In this document: positions 17,363 through 25,846 of the stretch, one piece after another
Position numbering within the stretch: position 1 is the first letter of the stretch
Layout: each line of letters opens with the position of its first letter
Assembly (NCBI GenBank): GCA_945889625.1
Contig: CAMDCE010000017.1
Span: 1 to 64,000, forward strand
Length of the DNA stretch: 64,000 bases
Direction: 5' to 3'
Origin: Asaia bogorensis
GTDB taxonomy: Bacteria > Pseudomonadota > Alphaproteobacteria > Reyranellales > Reyranellaceae
Notes under the pieces: model-generated
What the model was told of the DNA's origin: nothing
The model's database searches: none
The model's input: the letters and a program-made list of their open reading frames with translations, nothing else
Translations under genes and position numbers: made by a program

Positions 17363-18490
17363 CTATACCGGAACAGGGGCCAGCGGCGCAAAGCGCTGGC
17401 GGCCGGCCGTTGTCAGGCGGAAGAGCCGGTTGGCCGTGCCGTAGGCGATGTTGCGTGCCGCCGGCGGACTGAGCTGAGTCAGGACGTAGCGCCAGCGCGG
17501 CACGTGGTTGGCGTACATCTGGTAGACCCGGGCATGCGCGATGTCGGTGCCGATCGTGAAGCGATCGGAGAAGCGCTCGAACAGCGCCTTCATCTCGGGC
17601 AAGAGCCTGCCGCTGTCGTCGACCACGAGGTGCATCCATGGCGTGCGGCGCGGGTAGTAGACGCCGTAGTGCTCGACGCCTGGCCCCGAATAGACCATGC
17701 CGCCTAGATCGGCGTAGAGGTTGGGGTAACGCTCGAACAGGGCGGCAATGTCGGCGGCGCTCGAGCGACCGCAATTGTGCGCCCACACGAAGATCGCCTC
17801 AGGGTGCGCCTCGAACAGGCGGCGTGCCGCGTCCGCGACCGCGGGCTCGGCCTCGGCATGGAACACCATCGGCGCCTTGTAGCGCGCCGAGAGGTCGGCG
17901 CATTGGCGCATGTACCAGCCGTCGACCGGGTAGTCCATGTCCGACGTGGCGACGATGCCGAACTTGTTGGTGTAGGGATAGAAGCGCAGCATGAACTCGC
18001 CCATGCCGAAGAACTCGCCGCTCGCCAGCTTGTCCTGCGTCTGGCGCAGCAGGCGCAGTCCTACATCGGTCGTGCTGCGCATCGCCTCGCGGCCGTTCAA
18101 CTCGCCCCTCTGCATGCCGACGAAGGGAACGAAGCGGTCGGGAAAGCGGCGGGCATAGTCGCGCGCCTGTTCGTCGCTGCCTTCGCCGTCGTTCACCGCG
18201 GTACCGCCGTCGCGATAGTAAAGCGGCATCAGCACCAGCCGCGCCACGCCGTTGGCGTCCATCTTGGCGATCAGGTCGTCCGCGCCGATATTTTTCTGCA
18301 GATGCGTGTGGAAGTCGACCAGCGGCAGGTCGCGGTTCGGCAGATTGGCGCCCGGCGCGAGCGGCAACAGGGCGCGGCGCTGCTGCGCTCGGGCGACGGC
18401 CGGGAAGGCGAGCGTGCCGGCGAGCGCCGCGGTGCCCCACAGCAGGCCGCGGCGCGAGGGTTCAGGCGGACAACAGGGGCAGCCGTTCAT
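17363..18490 (-). CDS. Tat-exported amidohydrolase-family (TIM-barrel) protein
   Basis: A 375-residue metal-dependent hydrolase. The N-terminus has a twin-arginine signal (EPSRRGLLWGTAALAGTLAF) cut near VARAQ, so it should act in the periplasm as a folded metalloprotein. VDFHTHLQKN carries the HxH metal ligands. FHAEAEP and WAHNCGRSS supply further histidines, and IGTDIAHA supplies the catalytic Asp, as in the amidohydrolase-2 family. Its ATG overlaps the TGA of the upstream oxygenase by three bases. Co-expression with two oxygenases suggests one pathway; the substrate is unknown. Confidence 0.85.
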   Translation of the reverse strand: MNGCPCCPPEPSRRGLLWGTAALAGTLAFPAVARAQQRRALLPLAPGANLPNRDLPLVDFHTHLQKNIGADDLIAKMDANGVARLVLMPLYYRDGGTAVNDGEGSDEQARDYARRFPDRFVPFVGMQRGELNGREAMRSTTDVGLRLLRQTQDKLASGEFFGMGEFMLRFYPYTNKFGIVATSDMDYPVDGWYMRQCADLSARYKAPMVFHAEAEPAVADAARRLFEAHPEAIFVWAHNCGRSSAADIAALFERYPNLYADLGGMVYSGPGVEHYGVYYPRRTPWMHLVVDDSGRLLPEMKALFERFSDRFTIGTDIAHARVYQMYANHVPRWRYVLTQLSPPAARNIAYGTANRLFRLTTAGRQRFAPLAPVPV

Positions 18491-19470
18491 TCCGCTGCTT
18501 CCTGGTTCAGCAGGTCGTAGGTCCGCTTCTGATACTCGACCATGTAGTCGGTGTAGTAGGTCGTGGGATATTTCGGCGGCCGGTCCGGCCCGACGGTCGT
18601 CGGCACGGCGGCAATCGGCCAGTCGATGTTGCTGTCGCAGAAGAAGGCCAGGGCATAGCGCTCGCCGCCGCTGCGGTTGACCGCGCGATGGGCGGTGGCG
18701 AGGAAGCAATCGTTGGTCCAGCGCCGCAGTAGCTGCCCGCCGTTCACGACAAAGGCGTTGGGGATCGACGGCGCGTCGATCCACGTGCCGCTTTGCGTGC
18801 GGATCGACAGGCCCGGCACCTCGTTCGGCGCCAGCAGCGTCAGAAAACTCGTGTCGGTGTGCGGGGCGATGCCGAACTCGTCGTCGGGCTGCCCCTCCAC
18901 ATTGGGATAATGCGTCATGCGCAGCTTGTATTGGCAGTCGCAGAACGGCCCGTCGAAATACCGGGCCGGCAGTCCGAGCACCAGGGCGTAGAGCGGCACC
19001 AGTTTCTGGGCGAGCCGCTCCATGGCGTCGCAATAGCCGCCGACGGCGTCGCGAAAGCCGGGCAGGTTGGCGGGCCACTGGTTGGCGCTGCGGAAGCGCC
19101 GGTCGGCCAGTACGTCGGGGTGGTCAGGCGCCAGGTCGCGCGCCACGAACAGCGCCTCGTTGAGGTTGGGCTTGGTGACGGTCTCCACGACCGACGTGCG
19201 CAGCGTGTCGCCGCGCATCGGCAGGTAGCCGACATTGTGCTTGTCGATGCGGATTTCCATCTTCCGCTCGAGCGGCAGGGCGTGGAAGCGCGCGGCCTGA
19301 TCGAAAACGCCGCGGCTCTGCGCCGCCGGGATGCCGTGATTGACGATGAAATAGAAGCCGATGCCCGTCAGCGCGAAGCGCAACTCGGCGGCGGTACGCT
19401 CCCTGGCGCCCGGTTGGCCCGCCAGATAGGGGCCAAGATCGACGACGGGGATGGCTTCGGCTTGGCTCAT
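18487..19470 (-). CDS. Isopenicillin N synthase-like 2OG/Fe(II) oxygenase (second of tandem pair)
   Basis: A 327-residue oxygenase. The DIOX_N region opens IPVVDLGPYLAGQPGA and IGFYFIVNHGIP. The iron triad is His204, Asp206 (HTDTSFL) and His261 (TAHRAVNRSGG), and Arg271 in the ERYAL motif should hold 2-oxoglutarate. It is closely similar in length and motif spacing to the gene immediately upstream, so the two arose by tandem duplication. Both junctions in this trio overlap by 4 bp, indicating translational coupling. It is likely to hydroxylate or desaturate a small organic substrate. Confidence 0.9.
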   Translation of the reverse strand: MSQAEAIPVVDLGPYLAGQPGARERTAAELRFALTGIGFYFIVNHGIPAAQSRGVFDQAARFHALPLERKMEIRIDKHNVGYLPMRGDTLRTSVVETVTKPNLNEALFVARDLAPDHPDVLADRRFRSANQWPANLPGFRDAVGGYCDAMERLAQKLVPLYALVLGLPARYFDGPFCDCQYKLRMTHYPNVEGQPDDEFGIAPHTDTSFLTLLAPNEVPGLSIRTQSGTWIDAPSIPNAFVVNGGQLLRRWTNDCFLATAHRAVNRSGGERYALAFFCDSNIDWPIAAVPTTVGPDRPPKYPTTYYTDYMVEYQKRTYDLLNQEAAE

Positions 19471-20459
19471 TCGGCCGCTTGCCGGGCATCCGTGTTGAGC
19501 ACGTCGTAGTTCCGCTTCTGATACCAGGTCATGTAGTCGGTGTAGTCGGTCGTGGGATATTTCGGCGGCTTGTCCGGCCCGATGGTCGTCGGCACGGCGG
19601 CGACCGGCCAGTCGATGTTGCTGTCGCAGAAGAACGGAACGGCGTAGCGCTCGCCGCCCGAGCGATTGATGGCGCGGTGCGGCGTGGCAAGGAAGGTGTC
19701 GTTGGTCCAGCGCTGCAGCATCTGGCCGCCATTCACGACATAGGCATTGTCGATCGCCGGCGCGTCGATCCACTTGCCGCTCTGCGTGCGGATCGACAGG
19801 CCCGGTACGTCGTTGGGAGCGAGCAAGGTGAGGAAGCTGGTGTCGGTGTGGGGGGCGAGGCCGAACTCGTCGACCACCGGACCGTCCTGGTGCGGATAGT
19901 GGGTCATGCGCAGCGAGAATTGCAGCTCCTTGAACGGGCCGTCGAAGTATTCGGCCGGCAAATCGAGTGCACGGGCGTAGAGCCGGACCATTTTTTGCAC
20001 CAGCCGCTCCATCGTGTCGGCGTAGCCAACGATGGTCTCGCGGAAGCCCGGCAGCTCCGACGGCCAGCGGTTGGCGCCGCGGAACGGGCGATCGGCCAGC
20101 ACGTCGGGATGATCGGGTGGCAGCTCGCGCTTGACGAAGAAGGCCTCGTTGAGGTTGGCCTTGGTGCCAGCCTGCACCGTCGACGTGCGCAGCGTGTTGC
20201 CGCGCATCGGCAGGTAGCCGGTATTGTGCTTGTTGAGTTTCAGCGCGAGCTTGCGTTCGAGGGGCTGGGCGTGGAAGCGCCTGACCTCGGCGAACACGGC
20301 TCGAATCTGCTCGCGCGGCACGCCGTGGTTGACGATGAAGTAGAAGCCGATCTCGGTCAGCGCGAAGCGCAGCTCCTTCGCGGCGCGGTCGAGGGCGCCG
20401 GGTTCGCCCGCGAGAAACGGCCCGAGATCGATGACGGGAATGGTTTCAGTGTCGGCCAT
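19467..20459 (-). CDS. Isopenicillin N synthase-like 2OG/Fe(II) oxygenase (first of tandem pair)
   Basis: A 330-residue paralogue of the next gene with the same residue numbering: His204 and Asp206 in HTDTSFL, His261 in TPHRAINRSGG and Arg271 in GERYAV. The substrate-side segments differ (QAGTKANLNEAFFVKRELPP; FKELQFSLRMTHYPHQDG), so the pair may act on different or successive substrates. It is the first gene of the minus-strand trio. A TATTAT-like stretch lies upstream at about 20508 on its strand. Family members include flavonoid, gibberellin and beta-lactam enzymes, but bacterial homologues are mostly uncharacterised. Confidence 0.9.
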   Translation of the reverse strand: MADTETIPVIDLGPFLAGEPGALDRAAKELRFALTEIGFYFIVNHGVPREQIRAVFAEVRRFHAQPLERKLALKLNKHNTGYLPMRGNTLRTSTVQAGTKANLNEAFFVKRELPPDHPDVLADRPFRGANRWPSELPGFRETIVGYADTMERLVQKMVRLYARALDLPAEYFDGPFKELQFSLRMTHYPHQDGPVVDEFGLAPHTDTSFLTLLAPNDVPGLSIRTQSGKWIDAPAIDNAYVVNGGQMLQRWTNDTFLATPHRAINRSGGERYAVPFFCDSNIDWPVAAVPTTIGPDKPPKYPTTDYTDYMTWYQKRNYDVLNTDARQAAE

Positions 20460-20631
20460 GACGCTGCTCCTTACGCTTGACCCGGGTCGCAACGATAGTG
20501 CCCGACGATAATACCTGGGGGGAGCAAGGGTCCAGCCCGCGCCCGCGCTCTGCGAGCACCAGTCGTGGCGGCGTTTGGCCGTTTGGTCTAGGGTCCGATC
20601 TGGCCTTTTCGGGCCTCCCGGGAGAACGTCG

Positions 20632-22641
20632 ATGACGCAGTCAAGGTTCGGCATTGCCGCCGTGTTGGGCGGTCTTGCCGCTTCATGGGCCAGCTCGGCG
20701 GCCGCTCAGACCGCCTATCACACCGAAGGGGCCACGGGCTCGTTCCTGAAGCTTCTCGCCGACCGGCTGGAATTCACGCTGAAGCAAATCCCGACGCTCG
20801 GCGCTCACCTGATGCGCCTGCCCGAGATCGTGGGCGGCCGGACCGCGCTTCTGCTGGTCGGCACCGTGGTCGCGGGCATCGCCGCGGAGTATGTCGCCCG
20901 CCTGTTGCTCAGCCGCGCGCGGCTGAGGGGCTTCGACCGCCTGGTCAGCCACTCGCCGCTGCGCGCCTTCGGCCGGGCCTTGCTGTTCGACCTGTTGGCG
21001 CTGGTGACGCTGGTCGTCGCCGCCCGCCTGGTCCTCGCCCAGATCGGCGATCCCCAGAGCATCGGCGGAAAGCTCGGTCAGCAGGTCTTTCAGGCGCTGC
21101 TCTACTGGCGCGCGTTCAACCTCCTGTTTCGCGCCTGGCTGCGGCCAAGTACGCCGGAGGGCCGCATCGCGCCTGTCGACGATGCAACGGCGCGCGGCCT
21201 GCTGATGGGGCTGAACTGGGTAATCGTGCTGCCGCTGCTGGGCGGCCACCTTGCCCGCGCGCTCGAGATCACCGGCGCGGCCCGCGAGGTCGTCGGTGCC
21301 GCCGTCATCCTCTACGCCCCGCTGATCGCGGCTTGCCTGCTGTGGGTGGTGTGGCACTGGCACAAGGAGATGGCGGCGTGGCTGTCGGCCCTGGTGTCGG
21401 AGCGCAAGATCGGCCGCCGGCTGAAGCTCGACGCGGCGCAACGCTGGTGGGTCATGGGTCTCGCCTTCTACACCATGATGGGGCTGGCCGCGGTCTACGC
21501 CGCGCTGAGCAACAGCACCACCGCGGCGCGCGGCATGACCATGATCGAGTCGGCGCTGATCGCGCTGCTGCTGTTCGAGACCCTGATGCACCGCATCACC
21601 CGCCACATCGTGTCGGAGCTACCGATGGCGGGCGACGTGGTGGCCGACTGCCTGCGCCTGATCGCGAAGCTCTACGTCATCATCCTGATCGCCGAGGCGC
21701 TGATGGTGAAGGTGCTGGCCGCCATGACGCCGGACGAATGGCTGCCCCACGACCGCGGCGCCAAGGTCGCTGCATTGAGCCTGGTGGCGATCTACGCCTT
21801 CTGGCGGTTCGTGAAGTTCCGCATGGATTCCTACATCGCCGCCAACCCGCTACCGTCGGCCGACGTGTCGGCCGATGCCGAGGACGACGTCAGGGTCGCA
21901 GCGTCGCGGCTGCGCACCCTGATGCCGCTGCTGCGCGCCATGGCCGGGTCGGTGATCATCGTGGTCGGCGGCCTGCTCGTGCTGTCGCAGTTGGGAGTCA
22001 ACATCACGCCGCTGATCGCCGGCGCCTCGGTGTTCGGGCTGGCGGTCTCGTTCGGCAGCCAGTCGCTGGTGCGCGACATCGTGTCGGGCGTGTTCTTCCT
22101 CGCCGAGGATTCCTTCCGCATCGGCGAGTACGTCGACTGCAGCAAGGTCAAGGGCACGGTCGAGGGCTTCACCGTGCGCTCGCTGAGGCTGCGACACCAG
22201 AACGGCCAGCTCCACATCGTGCCGTTCGGTCAGGTCGGCCACATCACCAACTTCAGCCGCGACTGGACGGTGGTGAAGTTCAATCTCGCCTTCGCCAACG
22301 GCACCGACGTCGAGCTGCTGCGCAAGACGGTCAAGAAACTGGGCACCGACATGATGGAGGAGCCGACCTTCAAGCCGATCCTGATGCAGCCGCTCAAGAT
22401 GCAGGGCGTGGTCGACATCAAGGACAACGCGGTGATCGTGCGCTTCAAGTTCATGGCGCGACCCAAGAATCCCAGCATGATCCAGCGCATGGCGGTGCGC
22501 CGCATGTACGAGACCTTCCCGGCGCTGGGCATCCAGTTCGCCCAGCCGAATTTTCCGTTCGCCATGCAGGCGCCCGCGTTCGCAGCTCCGGCCGCCGCGT
22601 CGCCAGCGATACCCGCCGCCCCGGCGAAAGCCGCGGAGTAA
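20632..22641 (+). CDS. Large MscS-type mechanosensitive channel family protein
   Basis: A 669-residue membrane protein. It has a cleavable signal peptide (residues 1-25, ending SSAAAQ) and about eight to ten further hydrophobic helices. The MscS pore helix is at about 463-482 (GASVFGLAVSFGSQSLVRD), followed by the conserved FFLAEDSFRIGEYVD beta-domain and a C-terminal alpha/beta vestibule. The tail is alanine/proline-rich (AAPAAASPAIPAAPAKAAE). Such channels release osmolytes under membrane tension. The start at 20632 is supported by GGGAGA upstream. Confidence 0.9.
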   Translation: MTQSRFGIAAVLGGLAASWASSAAAQTAYHTEGATGSFLKLLADRLEFTLKQIPTLGAHLMRLPEIVGGRTALLLVGTVVAGIAAEYVARLLLSRARLRGFDRLVSHSPLRAFGRALLFDLLALVTLVVAARLVLAQIGDPQSIGGKLGQQVFQALLYWRAFNLLFRAWLRPSTPEGRIAPVDDATARGLLMGLNWVIVLPLLGGHLARALEITGAAREVVGAAVILYAPLIAACLLWVVWHWHKEMAAWLSALVSERKIGRRLKLDAAQRWWVMGLAFYTMMGLAAVYAALSNSTTAARGMTMIESALIALLLFETLMHRITRHIVSELPMAGDVVADCLRLIAKLYVIILIAEALMVKVLAAMTPDEWLPHDRGAKVAALSLVAIYAFWRFVKFRMDSYIAANPLPSADVSADAEDDVRVAASRLRTLMPLLRAMAGSVIIVVGGLLVLSQLGVNITPLIAGASVFGLAVSFGSQSLVRDIVSGVFFLAEDSFRIGEYVDCSKVKGTVEGFTVRSLRLRHQNGQLHIVPFGQVGHITNFSRDWTVVKFNLAFANGTDVELLRKTVKKLGTDMMEEPTFKPILMQPLKMQGVVDIKDNAVIVRFKFMARPKNPSMIQRMAVRRMYETFPALGIQFAQPNFPFAMQAPAFAAPAAASPAIPAAPAKAAE

Positions 22642-22667
22642 CAGGATTATCAGTAAAGGAGAGTGAC

Positions 22668-23615
22668 ATGGAAAAGCGCAAACTCGGAAAATCCGGCATC
22701 GAATTCGCCCCGATCGCCTTCGGCGGCAACGTCTTCGGCTGGACGGCCGACGAGGCCACCTCGCACAAGCTGCTCGACGCCTTCGTCGATGCCGGCTTCT
22801 CCTTCATCGACACCGCCGACGTCTATTCGCGCTGGGTGCCGGGCCACAAGGGCGGCGAGTCCGAGGCGATCATCGGCAGCTGGCTGAAGAAGAATCCGGC
22901 CAAGCGCGCCAAGGTTCAGATCGCCACCAAGTGCGGCATGGTGCCGGCAGAGGGCGCGCTGACGCGAGATCACATCAAGAAGTCCGTCGACGAATCGTTA
23001 CAGCGCCTCAACACCGACCGCATCGAGCTGTTCCAGTCGCATAAGGACGACAAGGCGACGCCGCTCGAGGAGACGCTGTCGACCTACGGCGAGCTGATCA
23101 AGGCAGGCAAGCTCGGCGCCATCGGCGCGTCCAACTATGACGCGCCGCGACTTGCCGAGGCCGCGAAGATTTCCAAGGAGAAGGGCCTGCCGCGCTACGA
23201 GAGCCTGCAGCCCCACTACAATCTGGTCGAGCGCGGCCTGTTCGAAGGCGCCCTCGAGAATGAGTGCCTGAAGGAAGGCATCGGCGTGATCCCGTACTAC
23301 TCATTGGCCAGCGGATTCCTGAGCGGCAAGTACCGCGCGGAGGGCGATGTCGGCAACGTCCAGCGTGGCGCCGGCGTGAAGAAGTACATCAACCCCAAGG
23401 GAATGGGCGTGCTGAAGGCGCTCGACGAGGCGGCCAAGAAGCACAATTCCAATCCTACCCAGATCGCCCTTGCCTGGCTGATGCAACGCAAGTCGATCAC
23501 CGCGCCGATCGTCAGCGCCACCAGCCTGCAGCAGCTCAAGGACCTGATCGCCGCGCCGAACGTGAAGCTCGACGCGGCTGATGTCGCTGCCATCGACAAG
23601 GCGAGCGCTCCCTGA
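22668..23615 (+). CDS. Aldo/keto reductase
   Basis: A 315-residue NADPH-dependent TIM-barrel reductase. The catalytic tetrad is complete: Asp48 and Tyr53 (FIDTADVYS), Lys88 (IATKCG) and His125 (FQSHKDD). The C-terminal PIVSATSLQQLKDLIAAP region binds the cofactor 2'-phosphate. An AAGGAGA site lies 7 bp before the ATG. It sits 26 bp after the MscS gene and ends before a stable GC hairpin at 23623, so MscS-AKR may be one transcript. Its physiological substrate is unknown. Confidence 0.92.
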   Translation: MEKRKLGKSGIEFAPIAFGGNVFGWTADEATSHKLLDAFVDAGFSFIDTADVYSRWVPGHKGGESEAIIGSWLKKNPAKRAKVQIATKCGMVPAEGALTRDHIKKSVDESLQRLNTDRIELFQSHKDDKATPLEETLSTYGELIKAGKLGAIGASNYDAPRLAEAAKISKEKGLPRYESLQPHYNLVERGLFEGALENECLKEGIGVIPYYSLASGFLSGKYRAEGDVGNVQRGAGVKKYINPKGMGVLKALDEAAKKHNSNPTQIALAWLMQRKSITAPIVSATSLQQLKDLIAAPNVKLDAADVAAIDKASAP

Positions 23616-23622
23616 TGCTTAA

Positions 23623-23642
23623 GGCGGGCCGAAAGGCCCGCC
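23623..23642 (+). terminator. GC-rich hairpin after the aldo/keto reductase
   Basis: GGCGGGCC-GAAA-GGCCCGCC forms a perfect 8-bp stem with a GNRA tetraloop eight bases after the stop codon. No T-run follows, so it may be a weak or Rho-assisted terminator, or an mRNA 3'-end stabiliser. Confidence 0.6.
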
Positions 23643-23668
23643 AGACCACTGATGTGTGAGCGAACCGA

Positions 23669-24742
23669 ATGTTAGTGTTCCGCCAACTCTTCGATCCGAC
23701 ATCGTCCACTTACACCTATCTGCTGGGCGACTCCGCGTCGGGCGAGGCGGTGCTGATCGATCCGGTGTTCGAGCAGGTCCGCCGCGACGCCGCCCTGATC
23801 GCCGAGCTCGGGCTGAAACTCCTGTGGTCGCTGGAGACGCATGTCCACGCCGACCACGTGACGGGAGCGTGGCTGCTCAAGAACCGTCTCGGTAGCCAGA
23901 TCGCGCTGGCCGCGGCGGGCGGCGCGGCGGGCGCCGATCGCCTGCTGCAGGACGGCGACCGCGTGAGCTTCGGCAAGCGCTCGCTCGAGGTCCGCGCCAC
24001 GCCCGGCCACACCAACGGCTGCGTCACCTACGTGCTCGACGATGACAGCATGGCCTTCACCGGCGACTGCGTGCTGATCCGCGGCTCGGGCCGCACCGAC
24101 TTCCAGCAGGGCGATGCGCGTTCTCTTTACCGCTCGGTGCGGGCGCGCATCTTCTCGCTGCCCGACAGCTGCCTGCTCTATCCGGCGCACGACTATCGCG
24201 GTCTCACGGTGACCAGCGTCTGCGAGGAGAAGAAGTTCAATCCGCGGCTGGGCGGCGAGATCGCCGAGGCCGATTACGCCGGCTACATGAAGAACCTCGA
24301 CCTGCCGCACCCCAAGAAGATCGACGAGGCGGTGCCGGCCAACCTGCGCTGCGGCCGGCCCGGCAACGAGGCCGAGATGCCGCCCGATCCGGCCTGGGCG
24401 CCGCTGCGCTTCACCTTCTCGGGCGTCTGGGAGGTCGAGCCGCACTGGCTGGAGGAGAACCTCGGCGCCGTGCGCGTGCTCGACGTGCGCGAACCCAACG
24501 AGTTCACCGGTCCGCTCGGCCATATCCGCGGCGCCACCCTGGTACCCCTGGGCGAATTGGCGACCCGCGCCCCCGAGCTGCCCAAGGACAAGCCGATCGT
24601 CGCGGTCTGCCGCGCCGGCAGCCGCTCGGCCCATGCCACGGCGATCCTGCAGAAGGCGGGCTTCACGGATTTCGCCAACCTGCCCGGCGGCATGCTGCGC
24701 TGGCGCGCCGAGGGCCGCAGCGTCGAGGGCGGGGCAGCCTGA
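23669..24742 (+). CDS. Persulfide dioxygenase-type metallo-hydrolase fused to rhodanese
   Basis: A 357-residue fusion. The N-terminal metallo-beta-lactamase-fold part (about 1-240) has the THVHADH motif (His58, His60, Asp62, His63), a second His in TPGHTNGC and an Asp in FTGDCVL, which is the ETHE1-like mono-iron pattern. The C-terminal part is a rhodanese domain with active-site Cys314 in CRAGSRS. The pair oxidises glutathione persulfide and transfers sulfane sulfur, like CstB/Blh proteins. The gene is monocistronic, flanked by hairpins at both ends, and no strong ribosome binding site is visible. Confidence 0.9.
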   Translation: MLVFRQLFDPTSSTYTYLLGDSASGEAVLIDPVFEQVRRDAALIAELGLKLLWSLETHVHADHVTGAWLLKNRLGSQIALAAAGGAAGADRLLQDGDRVSFGKRSLEVRATPGHTNGCVTYVLDDDSMAFTGDCVLIRGSGRTDFQQGDARSLYRSVRARIFSLPDSCLLYPAHDYRGLTVTSVCEEKKFNPRLGGEIAEADYAGYMKNLDLPHPKKIDEAVPANLRCGRPGNEAEMPPDPAWAPLRFTFSGVWEVEPHWLEENLGAVRVLDVREPNEFTGPLGHIRGATLVPLGELATRAPELPKDKPIVAVCRAGSRSAHATAILQKAGFTDFANLPGGMLRWRAEGRSVEGGAA

Positions 24743-24780
24743 GCGCCCGAGGCGCTCACCCTGAGCACTGGCGAAGGGTG
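24741..24780. repeat. Double hairpin / dispersed-repeat-like sequence
   Basis: GAGCGCC-CGA-GGCGCTC (24741-24757) overlaps the TGA stop of the persulfide dioxygenase gene. CACCCTGAGC...CGAAGGGTG (24757-24780) follows directly and resembles the widespread alphaproteobacterial CACCCTGAGC/GAAGGGTG repeat. It probably ends transcription from both sides, since the next gene converges on it. Confidence 0.6.
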
Positions 24781-24784
24781 TGGA

Positions 24785-25846
24785 TCAGCTCTGCCAGCGC
24801 GTTGTCGCCCGCGAGCCCGGGGCGATCTCCGCTTCCGCCGGCGCCTGTACCTTCTGCATGTGCTCGTAGCGCTGGGCGGCGAACCACAGCGCATAGTCGC
24901 CGAACTTGATTGGCGGATATTTTGCCGGCCGCTCGGCCGACTGGCATGACGGCAGGCACTCGATCACCGTGTCGTGGTCGGGATCGCAGAAGAACGGGAT
25001 GGCGTAGCGTATCTGGCCCGAGATGTTGCGCACGCGGTGCGGCGTCGACAGGAAGCGCTCGTTGGTCCAGCGGTGCAGGATGTCGCCGCCATTGACCACG
25101 AAGGCGCCCTCGACGCCCGGCGCATCCATCCATTGGCCGTTCGGCAGCAGGATCGACAAGCCCTGCACCTTGTTGGGCGGCAACAAGGTCATGAATCCCG
25201 AGTCGGTGTGCGGCACCAGGCTGGCCACCGTGTCGTCGCCGGCGTCGATCTGCGGATAGCGCGACTGGCGCAGGATCATGTGCGGCTTGGCGAAGCGCGC
25301 ATCGAAGTGGGACTCCGGCAGGTCGAGCGCCAGCGCATAGAGCCTGACCAGTTTCCGGCAGAGCGCTTCGAGCGTGCTCATGTATTTCAACGTCTGCTCG
25401 CGGAAGCCCGGCAGGTCGGCCGGCCATTTGTTCAGCGTGTGGAAGCGACGGTTGGCGATCACGTCGGGGTCGTCCGCGGTGCGCTCGCGGCGCAGGAAGT
25501 AGGCTTCGTTCTGGCTGGGCTTCTTGCCCTGGGCGGCGGCGTTGGGCGGCGCCTTGTCGGCGATCGGCATGTAGCCGATGGTGTGCTCGTCGACCTTGAC
25601 CGCGAGCTTGGCCGCCATCGGCTGGGCATGGAAGCGAGCGGCCTCGGCGTACTGCGCGTCGATCAGGGACTGCGGTACGTCGTGGCCGGCGAGGTAGTAG
25701 AAGCCGACGTTCTCGAAAGCGAACCTGAGTTGGGCCGCCGCGCGCTCGGCAGCGCCCGGTTTGCCGGCCAGGAAATCAGCGACATCGATCAACGGAATCT
25801 CGCCGCCGATCATTTTGGCGGGCGAGGGTACGATCGTCTGGTCCAT
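24785..25846 (-). CDS. Isopenicillin N synthase-like 2OG/Fe(II) oxygenase
   Basis: A 353-residue oxygenase. The iron triad is His213, Asp215 (PHTDSGFMT) and His270 (TPHRVRNISG), and Arg280 binds 2-oxoglutarate. It shares the GYMPI, NEAYFLRRE and RFHTLNKWPADLPGF landmarks with the 18487-20459 pair but has insertions near residues 97-112 and 200-205, so it is a more distant paralogue. Its ATG overlaps the stop of the upstream alpha/beta hydrolase by one base (TGATG), so the two are coupled. Confidence 0.9.
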   Translation of the reverse strand: MDQTIVPSPAKMIGGEIPLIDVADFLAGKPGAAERAAAQLRFAFENVGFYYLAGHDVPQSLIDAQYAEAARFHAQPMAAKLAVKVDEHTIGYMPIADKAPPNAAAQGKKPSQNEAYFLRRERTADDPDVIANRRFHTLNKWPADLPGFREQTLKYMSTLEALCRKLVRLYALALDLPESHFDARFAKPHMILRQSRYPQIDAGDDTVASLVPHTDSGFMTLLPPNKVQGLSILLPNGQWMDAPGVEGAFVVNGGDILHRWTNERFLSTPHRVRNISGQIRYAIPFFCDPDHDTVIECLPSCQSAERPAKYPPIKFGDYALWFAAQRYEHMQKVQAPAEAEIAPGSRATTRWQS

